Part shown: positions 10,851 to 24,939 of the stretch, one piece after another | Numbering within the stretch: position 1 is the stretch's first letter | Layout of the letters: every line of letters begins with the position of its first letter | From: Balamuthia mandrillaris | Lineage: Eukaryota; Discosea; Longamoebia; Balamuthiidae | Direction: 5' to 3' | Length of the DNA: 64,000 nt | Assembly: GCA_031835245.1 (NCBI GenBank) | Contig: JAVKOQ010000088.1 | Coordinates: 62,001 to 126,000, forward strand | Notes under the pieces: model-generated | What the model was told of the DNA's origin: nothing | Database searches by the model: none | What the model saw: only the letters and a program-made list of their open reading frames with translations | Program-made: the position numbers and the translations under genes

Positions 10851-11024
10851 GAGGTTATCAATTTCCAACAAACTAAATATACAGATTAAAGAATATGGGC
10901 TGAACGATCGTAGGCAAAAATGTAGCAATTTTTTTTTTTTGGTTTGGGGCTAAAAAAAAGTCCCCTTTTTTTATTTTACGCTCCGCTCTTGTTTGCGTAG
11001 TACAAAACACACACACATACCGCG

Positions 11025-13024
<2,000 letters not shown>

Positions 13025-13772
13025 ACAAACCAAACACAACACACCCTTTATCGACTCTGCTCTTTGCTCTCTCTTGTTTCTTTTTTTTTTAAACATACTC
13101 TTCCCTCCCTTTTGTCTTTGTCTTTTTTTTTTTGTTTGAGTGAGGTACGCAGGAGATGCGGTGAGGGGAAAAAACTGTCTGCGGCGGCTGCGCGGGGAAA
13201 GGCTGCGGAGGAGATGGACATCTTTGGCCCGCGTCGGTGGAAATATCCTAATTTGGTCTCTCCTTGTGTGTCCTTTGGCGTAGGATACATATATATATAT
13301 ATATATACCCTTTTGCGAGACGGACGAGGGCCAAAAGGAAGGGCGCCCCATTGCGCGAATACAAGGGCTTTGTGTTTGGACGCATACTAAACCTTGTGCA
13401 AGTCACAGCCAGCACGCTTCGAACAAAAAAAAAAGCAGTCCACCCAAAAATAACGAAAGAGAACTTAAAAAAAAAAAAAAAAAAAAAAGGCCGTTATTCA
13501 CAAACACCCAGAGGTTGAAAGAAGAAACGGTGCTTTTCTTCCTCTCTTCGCGACTGCCTCGTCTTTGTTGGTTCGCCGCCACCTTTGGGTCCGTACTGAC
13601 TGTCTTTGCGCTGAATGTTTGCTTGCTAAACCACTGCTTTCCCTCTGAGGGCAGATTGGCAGGGCAGTTAAGAAGAACAACTGGGGAAAAGGTTGAGAAA
13701 GAGGAGGAGGTGGAGGTGAGAGGGTACACAAAGGTGCGATACACAACACAGCACAAGCACCATCTATTGCAA
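13025..13772. other. Intergenic region between MDH and the RhoGAP gene
   Basis: Holds the MDH 3' flank, a short TA tract (about 13286-13306), an A run at about 13468-13488 and the RhoGAP 5' leader, which is open but lacks an ATG before 13773. No separate gene is seen. Confidence 0.6.
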
Positions 13773-14246
13773 ATGAAGAAGGCACCTATCAAGATGAAGA
13801 GGCCCGGCCTGCCGAAAGGCCGCTGGTTCTGGGGCAAAAAGCAGAAAGAATTTGACCCCTTGAAGCCGGTGGTCCCGCCTGTCGTGGAAGGTCCCATCTG
13901 CTTCCTCGAAAAGAACGGCAAGTGGTCCTCCTTCTTGTGTGTGTGTGTTTCTTTGTTAAAATCTTCATCTTTCGTGGGCCTCACCCTCATCCTGTGTGTT
14001 TTCTTACGCTACCATTTTTTTCTTTGTTTGTTTGTTTTGGGTTTCTTTTCTGAAACAGGTTTGAGGACAGAGGGGATCTTTCGGTTATCAGGGTCGGCCG
14101 CCATAAGCAAAGCCATTAAAGCCAAATATGACAAGGGTTCGTTCACTCTCTCTGTCTCTGTCTCTGTCACTCTCTCACTCTCTCTGTCTCTCTCTGTCTC
14201 TCTCTCTCTGTGTCTTCTCTCTCTCTCTCTCTCTCTCTGTGTGTCT

Positions 14247-14293
<47 letters not shown>

Positions 14294-17200
14294 GCTCGGC
14301 CCCCTTTTTGCTGCACTACTGGTTGTAGGCAACAAGGTAGACCTGACGGATGAGGATGTGCACACCGTAGCTGGCGTCTTGATCATGTTCTTTCGCAAGC
14401 TGCCCAACCCCCTGCTCACCTATGAGCTGTACCAATGCTTCAGGGCTGCTACAGGTTTGCGTTTGAGACACACTTAGAAGAACCTCTCGTTTTGTCTTCC
14501 AAAAAAGAGCTAACGAAGAGGGGGCGGCACACAGATGTGGAAGACACAGAGGCAAGACTGGAGTGCACTCGCCAGTGCTTGGATCTTTTGCCAGCTGGCA
14601 ACAAGGCCGTGCTGCGTCGTCTCATGGGCCTCCTGAAACGGGTGGACGAGAACAAGGAGGTGACCAAGATGGACTCTGGCAACCTGGCCATCGTCTTTGC
14701 CCCAACCATGCTGCGCTGCCCGGACACGGAAGACGACGTTGGCGCGCTGTTGGGGGACTCTATGCACGCTCATCGCCTTCTGGAGGACTTTATCACTCGC
14801 TTTGACGACCTCTTTGACGTGCAAAAGCGCATCCCTTTGAACCAAAAGTTGGATCCCAAGCAACAGGCCGAGTTCTACGACACCCTGAAGCGAGGCAGCG
14901 TTAGCCTGGCCTCTGCTCTGCTGAGAGATAACGAGGACGACTTTGATGGGTGGGAGGGAGGGAGCGATGGCGGCGCTCCACCCACCCCAACAGGGGTCAA
15001 CAAAACAGCAGCGGAGGCCGCATCCCCACCGAATAGCAACAGCGGCTCGGGCATTGCCTCGCCTTCTTCTCCAATCCCAATCCCACCTTCGGGATCAGGA
15101 GGCGGAGGCACAGAGGAGGAGCTCGAAGGGTTTTCCACGTCGTTGGAGATTGGAGAGAGCCCGTTTGGGCCAGGTATACCCTTGTATACTGAGGAGGATG
15201 AGATTAAAAAGAAACGAGACAAGCTGCTGCGGGCCATAAAAAACTACAAGAAGCACGAAACCAGCATGAACGCGACCACTTTGACTGTGCCAATGCTGGA
15301 CTCGATCGTTTCGTCGTCGCTACCGCTGACAAAGTCGTCTCCGGCTGTTGGAAAACTGAAAGAAGAAGAGGAAGAAGAATCAATGAGCCGCCGAAGGCTG
15401 ACAGCTTCCTCCAATGAGCATCATCTCTCTCTGCAGCACCATCGCCAAACACATGTTGACGAAGTACAACAGCGAAGAGCAGAGAGAAAGAGTGGCGGTG
15501 AAGAGCATCCGCAGGAACAACGTGAACAGCAAGGCGGGAAGAAAGCGCAAAGAGGAAGCAAAGAAAAGCGTACATCAGCCGAGAAAGCCTTGGATTTAGT
15601 TGCGGCAAAGGAACAACCGGCTTTATCCCCTTCTCTCGCACATGATAGCATTGGGTTTTGTTATCTCGACCGAAGGAGAACCAATCAGTTTAAACACCAA
15701 CAGCAACAGCAACAACAACAGCAACTGCAACAGCAAGAAGGAGTAACACAGGTGAATGAACGTGGCGAAGCAGCTACCAAAGACTTTCACGAATGGAGAG
15801 ATAAAGTGTTGAACCGAGTCACAGCAGAAAAAGGCGGAGGGAGTGGTAGTGGGAGTTGTGACAAAGCAGCACTGAGCTCACCTTCTCAACCATTCGACGC
15901 TGTTTCCATCTACTCGCCCATTTTAAGACATAGAGGATGTTCAGAGCCTGGAAGGTTGGCAAGGAAGAAAGTGCTCAGTAAGAAACAAGGATCTGCCATC
16001 GAACAAAGGCGTAATATCACTCTCACTGTTTCTCATGCGGAAAAAAGCTCTGAGGCGAAACAACAACACCAACAACAACATCTACGAGAACAGGTTGCGG
16101 CAACACATAGCACGAATGGACCACCAGCATTTAAGTCTACCCCAAACGAGGAAGGCGAAGGGGGCAGCGATAGTGACACTGAAGCGGGGCAAGGAGATTT
16201 GGAAGGAACAGACGGAGCAGAAGCAGATGGAGTACTGTTTGGAAATGCATATGCGCGACCAGGAGGAATAAATCTAAGCGGCAGTGGTGGCCTTCAAACC
16301 GTTCGAAGAGGAGGCAGCACCATTCTGAAGGGCAAAGGAGGCAGCCTCGGCAGAGCGGAAGGAAAAGATATCATTCAGCAGCAGCAACTACTGCAAGACG
16401 AAGATCAAGAAGACGCATTGCTTGGGCACAATGCACCACCTTTGTTAGAGTGGCTTTCAAAGACTCCCTCCAAGCTGTTAGCAACACTCGGCAGCGAGGA
16501 TGCGGGGCTGTCTTCAGGGGATGAGGCGGAGCAGGAATTTCGCCAGCGGCTGTTGAATGCCAAGAACGTGTTCATGACCCAGGGTGCCAACATCACCAAA
16601 CGAGGGAGAGCGTCTCGAGCGGTGCCTTCGCCGGCGTCCTCCACAGAAGGTGATGCGCTGCGAAAGGACACTCTCTCGAGCATAACAAGCAAAGAGGATG
16701 TTGGAGAGTACTTACAACAGCAACAAGAAGAAGAAGAAGACGACGAAGAGGAAGAGGATGATATTGACGAATTGGAGGAACAAGAAGAGGAAGAGAACGA
16801 TCAAGAAGAACTGGTTGATAGGAAGAAGGAAGCGAAAGCGGGTTATAAGAGACAGTGGCTAACGAGTATATCCTCTCCTCGCAGCCTTCCAAATCCATCG
16901 ATTGTAGAAGAAGGCGACGAGAATGAAACAACAAAAGAGAGCAAACGAGCAGAGACCGTATTTTCTCTCCAACAAAACAAGCAGCGACAGCGGAAAAACA
17001 CCACCGAACAAACGTTAGAAGAGAATGAACAAGAGGGGGAACTTGTTGCGGATGCACTGGAGGGCGAGGAGACAGAACTTTTTGAGGGAGAGGAACCAAA
17101 CGGAGACGAAAACCAAATCACCTCCAACTCGAAGAAAAAGTCTCGCAAGTTTGCTCTTCGTCTCAAGAACTCCATAACCAAACGGAACAAGACAAAAAAG

Positions 17201-18289
17201 ACCCATAGGCAAAACACATCCGCTGTCTCTTCCACAACTACGAACACTACCGCCAATGCAGCTCCCAAAAAGCTGAGAGCTTCTTCTTCTCCATCATCTG
17301 CTTCTTCCTCCTCTCCTCCTTCCTCTCCTTCTTCTGCCAGAGCCCACAACACCGCTGCCTCTACCCAAAGAAAGCAGACAACCCCTCTCCAATCATCTCA
17401 GCCTTTTGTTTCACCACGCTCACCCAATTCTGCTGTTTCTTCTGCTTTTCCTTCTTCTTCATATAACCCTTCTTCTACTATTGTGGAACTAGCACCCACT
17501 TCCCTCTCGCTATCACCAAATGCCGCCTCTTTAGGTTTAACCTCCTCATTATCCTCATTAAAAGCAACAACAGATATCATGCCAACTGCCGATAGTACAA
17601 ACCACAACACCACCAACGTCGAAGCAAATAACAGCATCCAAAGAGAGTTTTTGAAAGCGTTAAGTCCTCGTCTCCAAATGAAGCAACAGACTTCGAGTCC
17701 TCGAACCGAACCACAAATAGCAACATCAGTGGAAAAAGCAACAGAGGAGGAGAGAGCAGAGCTGAATCCGCGTTCGTCAGCTCTTGCTCATCGGGCGCGA
17801 CTTCAACAAATCTATTGCACTTCGGATGACAATACGCCATCCTCCTCCTCCTCATTCTCTTCCTCTTTGCCAGCATCCTCAGACGATTTTACTTCAAAAT
17901 CATCTCCTTCCTCTTATTCTTCACCAACATCGTCATCCTCTGCTTCTTCCTCTTCCTCTTCGTCTCCCTCTTCATCATCTTCTTCATCGTCTTCTTCTTC
18001 CAAGGGAGAAAATTCTGATTTTTCTGAACAAACATATCAACAACAAAATACCTCAACAAGTACACAAAACGAAAAAATGAAAGGTACATCCTTTCTTATG
18101 GCTCTTTTTTTCTTCAACTGATTTTTCTCTTCTCTCTTCCTCTCTCTTTGTGATATCCCAGAGAAAGCAATTACTTTGGAGCAAATACGAAACAAATATT
18201 TGGTAGGTATTCCTGAAGAACACAAACGACGAGCAGAAGCCGATATCATTCGATACTTGGAAGCTACTGGCGTTGTAATTCGCCATTAA
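13773..18289 (+). CDS. RhoGAP-domain protein with long disordered tail
   Basis: Predicted GTPase-activating protein for Rho/Rac/Cdc42-family GTPases. Five exons (13773-13917, 14059-14136, 14329-14454, 14535-18083, 18162-18289) give 1341 residues. The RhoGAP fold occupies roughly residues 35-210: ICFLEKNGLRTEGIFRLSGS carries the arginine finger, then KVDLTDEDVHTVAGVLIMFFR, KLPNPLLTYELY, GNKAVLRRLMGLLKRV and SGNLAIVFAPTMLR. The remaining 1100 residues are low-complexity (Ser, Gln, Glu runs). They end in a short ordered motif encoded by the last exon, from ITLEQIRNKYLVG to YLEATGVVIRH. Intron 1 uses a GC donor (AACG|GCAAGT); the only nearby GT would break the conserved frame. The gene ends 75 bases from the convergent Mad3 gene. 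Confidence 0.92.
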
Positions 18290-18363
18290 ACTAACAAACA
18301 AGCAAACTTAGCTTCTTGTTGTAAAATAATATCAAAAAAGTTATATACAAACAAAAGACTTTT

Positions 18364-20136
18364 TTACTTCATCAACGAGAGTCCTCCGTTTTTCTTCTTA
18401 GTATTGTTTTGAGTGGAGGAGGAGGATAAAAAGCTCTCTCGACATTCTTCATCCCGAAAGATCTCAAAGGTAGGTCTTGCTGTTGTTCTTATGGAAGCAG
18501 GTGATGATGCTTCGCTTTCATTTTGTGGCAACTGTGAAATAACAACAGTTACAAACAAGAACGGAAAAAATGTAACAGAATATAGAACGCACCGAGACGG
18601 TGTTCCATTTGGAAGGCAACAACACGTTCTCTTTGTGTTTCTCTTTCAAGTTGGGCAGCTCCTTCCACTGGCCCTTCAATGCGGTGGTTGAAGTAGTTGT
18701 TGCAGAAGAAGACGACGACGGCAAACTACTGCTTTCATCCTCACTTTGATGAATGTGACGAGCTCTTTCGCACTCCTCATCAATGTAGATGTTCAATGCT
18801 GTGGCGTTGGTGCTGTTGCTTCTGTTTGTTGCAGAAGATGATGTTGCTTTGTTTGTGGTCTGCCTTGGCTTCAAAGTGGTGCTAGCTCCTCTTCTAGAGG
18901 CGGAGGCTAATGGAGGTAAAGAAGATAGAGAAGAAAGTGGGCGAACAGCAGTAGAGGAAGTGGATGAAGAAGCGCTGATTCGTGTGACTGACGCAGCAGA
19001 AGAGCGTTGCGTGGTGGCAGAGGAAAGAAGAGGAAGGGCTTGTCTGCTGGTCGTTAAACCTCTGTTCATTGTTGAAGTCGCTCTGTTGGCAAGCGCTCCT
19101 CTTCCTCCTATCAACGACGAAGAGGAAGAGAGGTCACGAAGAACGGGTCGTGGTCGTGAAGAGGATGATAAAGGAGCATTGTTTTCGTCATAGACAGCTG
19201 ATGAGGAAGAGTCGTTCTCACCGCTGTCGCCATCTCTTTCGGCCACTTCTTTGGCCAACATTCGCTCCGTTTGTCTTTGTTGGAAACGATCAAAGGACTG
19301 TTGAAGGTGATCCAGTGGTTGTGCTCCACTGTTCCAACCCAAAAAAAAAAAAAAAAAAAAGTGATCATTCTTTGAGAAGAGGGAACAAACAAACCGAAGA
19401 AAGAAGAAAGCACGAAGAAGAAGAAGACAGAGAAGAAAAGACCTACCGGGTGATGCCCAATACAAAAGTCTTCTCAGCCGCAGCATAGTTGCGTTGAGCC
19501 TCGAGGGCGGCCGCCCATTCCTCGTAGAAGAGGCTGTGCTTCGTACCGATCTCATTGTTGTTGAGGAAACTGAACACGTCGTTGGCTTCTCTTTGATGAT
19601 CCGCCTTTTAAACATAAAAGGTACTGAGTTTTGTTTAGAAAGAAAAATTTTAAAAAAACGTACATAGAGTAGCCAAAGCTTAAGGAAGCGAATGTTATCG
19701 TGAAAGAGAGCCACTTGTTTCAGCTGCTTGGTGCATCGCTCCAGAGCGGGCACCAACAAGTGCATCGGCGACTGCGTTGGATGCGTCTGTTGGATCCACT
19801 CCACATAGCGGCACCACACGTCAAGAAGCTCTTCCGGTTGGCATGCTCCCAACCGTTTTTCAAACTCTCTTCAAACAACAAAACGAGATTAAATAAACAA
19901 AAAAAAATAGAGGAAGAATAAAAGTACTGTTTCTCTAGTTCTATTTGAGCGTTCAGTTCTTGCTTGTCGACGCTGCCCCCATAAAGCTGGTTGAGCTTCG
20001 AAGCCAGCCTGCCGCTCTTCAACGGCTGCATGTTCTCCTTGTCATCCTCAAAGTCGGCAAGGTTAGCCACCGCTTTGGGCGCCCGCTCCTCCGATGCCTC
20101 GAACACCACCGCCTCTTTGGTCACTTCCAATATCAT
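18364..20136 (-). CDS. Mad3/BubR1-like spindle checkpoint protein (no kinase domain)
   Basis: Component of the mitotic checkpoint complex that inhibits APC/C-Cdc20. Five exons (20136-19928, 19868-19664, 19604-19447, 19328-18593, 18531-18364) give 491 residues. Near the N-terminus a KEN box sits in DDKENMQPLKSGRLASKL, very like BubR1 KEN1. The Mad3/Bub1 homology (TPR) region follows: VWCRYVEWIQQTHPT, LLVPALERCTKQLK, FLKLWLLYADH, VFSFLNNNEIGTKHSLFYEE and the ITRGAQPLDHL end. The C-terminal half is disordered but holds a second KEN (KHKENVLL) between two ABBA-like motifs, LNIYIDEECE and TFEIFRDEECRE. The protein ends shortly after, so there is no kinase domain. An E2F-like promoter element lies about 100 bases upstream of the start codon. 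Confidence 0.93.
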
Positions 20137-20238
20137 TTTTTTTTCTTTTTTGGTTCTTTCGTGTTGAATAAAAACTGCACAAAAAAAATACTATCTGTCA
20201 CCACCGCTATAGAACATCTTCCGATGTAACGTCTACTA

Positions 20239-20261
20239 TTTTGGGCGGGAAAATCGTCGAC
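20239..20261. promoter_or_regulatory. E2F-like site plus GTCGAC in the Mad3 promoter
   Basis: TTTTGGGCGGGAAAA (20239-20253) is followed by GTCGAC at 20256-20261 and then an AATATT block. Further GTCGAC copies lie at about 20277 and 20312. The core matches the TTTSGCGGGAAA E2F/DP consensus. Almost the same composite is upstream of the condensin CAP-G gene (40945-40965). It lies about 100 bases upstream of the Mad3 ATG. Confidence 0.7.
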
Positions 20262-20386
20262 AAAATATTCAAAAGCGTCGACATGAAAATAATGTTCGTC
20301 GGTTATTTCACGTCGACATGAGATTGGAAATGGAAATTTCAGAGTTTACTTTTTTCTTTCTATTAAAAACTGTATACTTGTTTTTT

Positions 20387-23300
20387 TTAAAAAAACATGA
20401 CGCCCGTCCATCTTTGAAGGAACGAACCGTCTTTCTCTTCCAGCTGTTGCATTTCGCTCCAGGCGGGGTCCACATAAACCGTTTCGGAGACGTGCTCGAA
20501 CAGAACGGCAGCGATCCAGAGAAGAAGAGCAATGCCTCCAAAAAACACGAGAAAGAAGAACAGCAACGACGAACGTCGATAGTGACGAAGACAAGAAACG
20601 ATCCATCGAGAGAGAGTCAAGCCCAACGTCGGAAGGAAAAGGACCAACGATGTGGTGTCTCCGAATAACTCGATCACGATCAGCATCGAGCAAACGACTA
20701 GAAGCTCAAACGATCGGAGGAACAAGAAGAGGAACGGAGGGTGAAGCCGGTTGAAGTTAGAAGCAGAGGGAGAATGAGTTCGATGAGAAGATGAAGGGGT
20801 ATTAACACGAGAGGATGAACCGATGTTGAGAAAAGTGGTAGTGGCTGTTTTCCAACGTCTTCGCCACGACGAAGAAGAAGAGGTTGGCGATGACAAAGAA
20901 GACCCTGAAGTAGAGGAAGGAGGAAAGTAAAAGATATCGTCGAGCTCCTTTTTCGGTTGTCGAAGTTTTGGTAAGAGATCGTTGTTGCTATGGTTCTCGC
21001 CAAGAACGATGCTCACAAATGCCCAAATACGAAGCACCAGCCACAGCATTGCTTTGAAAGAATATAGATTAGGAGAACAAAGAATTAAGAATGAAGAACG
21101 AAGCAAGCACAGCAAAGACAGAAGACAGAAGACAGAAGGAGAAAGAACGAAGAAAAAGAATAAGAGCGGATCAACAAACTGTAACAAGAAAGCGCCCAAG
21201 AAGGTCCCAAATAGATGACCACCCGATTGTACGACATCTCACCATCTTCCACTGTATCCAGCCGATCCATCATTCTGTACAAACTTACATCCAACGCCAA
21301 AAATATCAACACCTCCATTCCAACCTTCCAACCTAGATTCTTCTTGAAGAGAGCACATAAGGAAGAACGAGTCGAAGAACGTGGAAGACATGCAGCTACA
21401 GGCAACGACATATCATCCTTTCTTCTTCTTTTTCGTCTTCCTTCTTCTAATTCTTCTTCATCTTCATCTTCTTCTTTCGTTTTGCGCTCACGTAGCCCGA
21501 CGTTTGTTGACGTTCGCAGTTTCCTGTTGTGTTCCTTGTTTTGGTTGTTGCGTTGTTGAATCCACAACAAAGCAAACAGGAAGGAAAGAGTGGAGCGAAA
21601 GATGGGAGTGACGAGAGAAGTAGAGGAACTGGGATGATAGTCGTATGGGCGAAGGCTGGAGCGAGTGTCAGCAACGTTCAAAAGGTACTCTACTTCCTCG
21701 TCAAACATTGTTTTACCGAACCACTTTTGATGATCTTCCATTATTGCTGCTCGCAGGTGTTTGCTTTCCAGTGGAAAACAATGTTAGCAAAGTGAAAAGG
21801 AAAAACAGAGAGAGCGAGAGAGAGGAAAGACAGAGATAGAGAGAAGAGGAGAGCGACGACATCGAGATCGAGAGAGAGAAAAAAGAGAACAAGGAAAAAC
21901 CTGTGACTCAAAATACGATGACGAATGCTCCGACTGTTCAAAGGACCATCTACCAACAATCTCAGCGTCTCCTGCTTGCAATACTCTTTATACTCGGGCA
22001 CCTCCAGCAACCGCCGGAACATCCATCGCGGCTGCAACAACGGCCTGCAAATTTCTCTGACCTCCACATCCACTCTTGTCGGCACTCCAAACTTGCCGAA
22101 ACTCGTATCTCCGTCCAAGTTGACAACCACGAAGGGAGAAAAGGGGATCGAAGACGACGAAACAGCACGATAAAAGAAGAAGTTGTTTTGATGGTCCAAG
22201 TTGAGAGCCCACATGTTGACGATGTGAAATGCAAAGAAGGAGCGAAGATCCAACATTTTGCCTTCCAAATGTTTTCGAATGAAACGGTAACCGAAGGAGC
22301 CGTTTCTTTCTTCATCTTCATCTTCTGCTTCTTCATCCCTATACTCTTTTTTCAGTTCTTCTTTGCTGGAAGGAATGGACTTGAGAAGTGTTCGGAGCTC
22401 TTTACAAGCCTCTCTGTGACCACACGATCTTCCAAAGTAAGCTTTTCCTTTGAGCTTGCCGCTAAATGCGTCAATATCCGCTTCGTTGTTGCGCAACTCT
22501 CTCCAAAGCGGTCTATCTTGGAGGCTGTGTGCCATCATCATGTTCTCATCGATAAACTCGTTGGCAACGTACAATCCAACATATTTGGTATCTAACGTTG
22601 AAGATGAGGATGAAATAGCGGAAGGAGGAGAAGAATGGGACAGTGAAGAAAGAAGCTGATAAGATGCAGATGAGGAAGAAGCAACAAAGAAGAGACGAAA
22701 GAAACGAGTGCGTGGAGCGTAGCCACCAGCTGCTCGAATCAAGTCATTGACGAGTTTGTTGCGAAGGAACGTGCCATCCAAATACTCGCTCCGAAGTATC
22801 ATCTTCTTTTGATGCATTTGGAGTATCGCCGTTTCTTTTGCGGTGTCGATGCTGTTTTGGTGGAAGAGGTATGCTGTCTTCTTTGCTTTGGCCGAAGGAA
22901 GCGTTTGGCCTTTTCTGTTCTTTGCTTGCATTTCCTTTCCTTCTCCATCCCGTTCTTCTCCTGGTGTTTGTTTGAGCCGTGCGACTTGCTTCCCTCCGAA
23001 AAAGTCTATGGACAAAACTGGGCTTGTTCGTTCTTCTTCCGTTTTGTTTTCCTTCATGTTGCGGTGAAGTACTGCTTCTTCTTTTTCGTTGTGAAGCAAA
23101 GCAGCAGTGATAAAGTTTTGATCGTTTGCGGAAAGGAGAAGCTGGAAAGACTTTTTGCGATATCGCAAAGAGCTGAAGCCATTCACCGCGATCTTGCCTC
23201 CCAGTTGAAACCCTTTCACTTCTCCCTCGTCTTTCACCTCTTCTGTTTCTTCATGCCAGTAAAAAAGTAAGGAAGAAAGAAAGAAGAAGAAGAAGAGGAA

Positions 23301-23692
23301 GAGGAAGAGGAAGAAGGGAAGAAGAAGACGGATGAAGAAAGCATACGCGAAATATTTGACGGAAAGAACAGCAATTGACACTCCTTGAAGAGGGCGGTGT
23401 CATGCGCTCGCCACAGCAGCTCCCAGTCCTCCTGCGGCATGACCACGTAGAGGTCGTACAACGGCAGAGGGGGATCCAGCAGCAACGCCTCCCGCCTCGC
23501 CGCGGTGGCGGCGGTCGTGCCGTGCGTCACGTCAAGCTCGGGCAGCACAAAGTGGGTGGCAATGTTGGCCTGGGCGGCCTCCCTCCACGCCCTCAGCGGT
23601 CGCAAGGCCACACAACCGCTGTCCAACGTGGCCAAGTGAAGCAGCAGCACCCAAACGGCGAAGGAGGGGAAGAAGGACCACCGCCGCTTCAT
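20387..23692 (-). CDS. CotH-kinase-like secreted/membrane protein
   Basis: Four exons (23692-23347, 23242-21901, 21763-21180, 21051-20387) join to 978 residues. The N-terminus MKRRWSFFPSFAVWVLLLHL is a signal peptide. A CotH-type domain follows: the sequence around GGKIAVNGFSSLRYRKKSFQ, YLDGTFLRNKLVNDLIRAAG, YAPRTRFFRL, YVGLYVANEFIDENMM, MLDLRSFFAFHIVNMWALN and VVNLDGDTSFGKFG, with the helical DEEVEYLLN segment closing it in exon 3. CotH-family members in bacteria and fungi are atypical protein kinases or surface proteins of the secretory pathway; the substrate here is unknown. The C-terminal part has several hydrophobic stretches suggesting membrane anchoring. The exon 3/4 junction is the least certain (a 44-base alternative intron is possible). 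Confidence 0.82.
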
Positions 23693-24197
23693 GTTTGCAT
23701 TAAAGTAACGCCTCAAAAAAAATAAAGGTCAAAGTGTTTGATGGGAACAGGCGAAAAAAAAAATTCGACGAAAAAAGGCGAAAAGTCGGCGATTAATTGC
23801 CTTTTACCTACTTTTTATGGAAATAATTCAAAGAATTTTTCGCATTAAATCGGATACGTGGCTTAATAATTATTCCTTGTATTATAAATAACGATCAACA
23901 ATCGGAACAAAATGAACAACACAAAGAAAGAAAGTAGTAGTAGTAGCGGGCGGTGTCCCCCAAACAAACAACAAAAAAAAATTTTTCAAAGATTGAATGA
24001 AAACAAAGGAGGGAGTAAGGTAGGTATGTACAAAAAAACCGAGAGAAACAGAACAAAAGAAAAAAAGAAAAAACGAGAGAGAAAGAGTGAGCAAAAAAAA
24101 AAAAAAAAAAACACCCGATTCCTGATGAGAATCCCCTTCTTCCTCTCTTGTCCTTGCTGTCTGTATGTCTTTCTTTCTTGTCTTTTTTTTTTTTTGC
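23693..24197. other. Intergenic region, CotH promoter and DUF202 3' flank
   Basis: AT-rich around 23790-23890, with a CGACGAAAAAAGGCGAAAAGTCGGCG stretch (broken here as CGACGAAAAAAGGCG then AAAAGTCGGCG) at about 23767. A-rich tracts near 23970-24110 encode only Lys/Glu low-complexity ORFs. No gene seen. Confidence 0.55.
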
Positions 24198-24618
24198 TTA
24201 CAGTTCAAGCAAAACGAGGAACAGGCTGATCAGGGTGGCGACAAATGTGAAGACGGAGAGGACCAGTATGCCCCATTTGTTGGGCTGGAAGTGGCCCCTT
24301 TGCAGCAGGTGGAAGACGTGGTAGTAGCGGTAGGAGGAGATGAGCACGCAGAGAGCCCCTATGGCCACGTAGCAGAGGGCGCCTATGTGGGACTTGTCCA
24401 TGAACAAGTTAAACCTGTTCGGACCGAGGCAGAAGAGGATGAGAAAGAGGGAGGAAGAAAGCAGAGAGAAAGAAGAGGGAGACAAAAAAAAACCGAGCAA
24501 TGAGTACACCAGAGACGATGCAGCCAAGAGAGGTTCTGGTCCATGCCTCGAAGGTGCGTTCGTTGGCCTGGGTGCTCTCGTCCCCTTTATGTTGGTCATT
24601 GTAGAAGACCCAATCCAT
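24198..24618 (-). CDS. DUF202-family small membrane protein
   Basis: Two exons (24618-24494 and 24414-24198) give 113 residues. The DUF202 signature ANERTFEAWTRTSLGCIVSG is clear, followed by three predicted membrane helices: one ending GVLIARFNL, one in HIGALCYVAIGALCVLISSY, and one in WGILVLSVFTFVATLISLFL. Members occur as stand-alone proteins in bacteria and eukaryotes and as the C-terminal domain of VTC polyphosphate proteins; their function is unknown. It shares a 320-base upstream region with DBR1, transcribed the other way, and so may use a bidirectional promoter. Confidence 0.88.
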
Positions 24619-24939
24619 TTTTTCTTGCTTCTCACCAGGCCAAAGCAAACCAATGTATTCTTCACCGCTTCACTTTCTTTTTCTTTCTTTTTTAAGGCGA
24701 TCTCCTTAAAGTTTCGCTTGAGGAGGCATCCTTCTGTGTGTAGCCCATACTCGCCCTGGAGAACAAGTGTCGACCGGAGAGAAAGCGAAACGAATGGACA
24801 GATCAACTTATCGGAAACTTGGAAGTAGATCAGTAATCGAAAGAAAAGAAGAAGAAAGAGAAGGCAGAAAAAAAGAATGCAAAGAACAGAAACAGGAATA
24901 AAGGTTCCATTTGTTTTTTATTTATTTGTATTAACGTTG
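24619..24939. other. Divergent promoter region between the DUF202 gene and DBR1
   Basis: About 320 bases separate the two start codons. No TATA box is obvious. The sequence is A-rich near DBR1. No separate gene is seen. Confidence 0.5.

Noticed and set aside
15204-17876. Minus-strand ORFs opposite the RhoGAP tail
   Set aside because: Antisense shadows of low-complexity coding sequence; no start context or splice logic.
21085-21741. Separate gene starting MEDHQKWFGK at 21741
   Set aside because: The upstream intron phase joins it in frame to the CotH exon, so it is an internal exon and not an independent gene.
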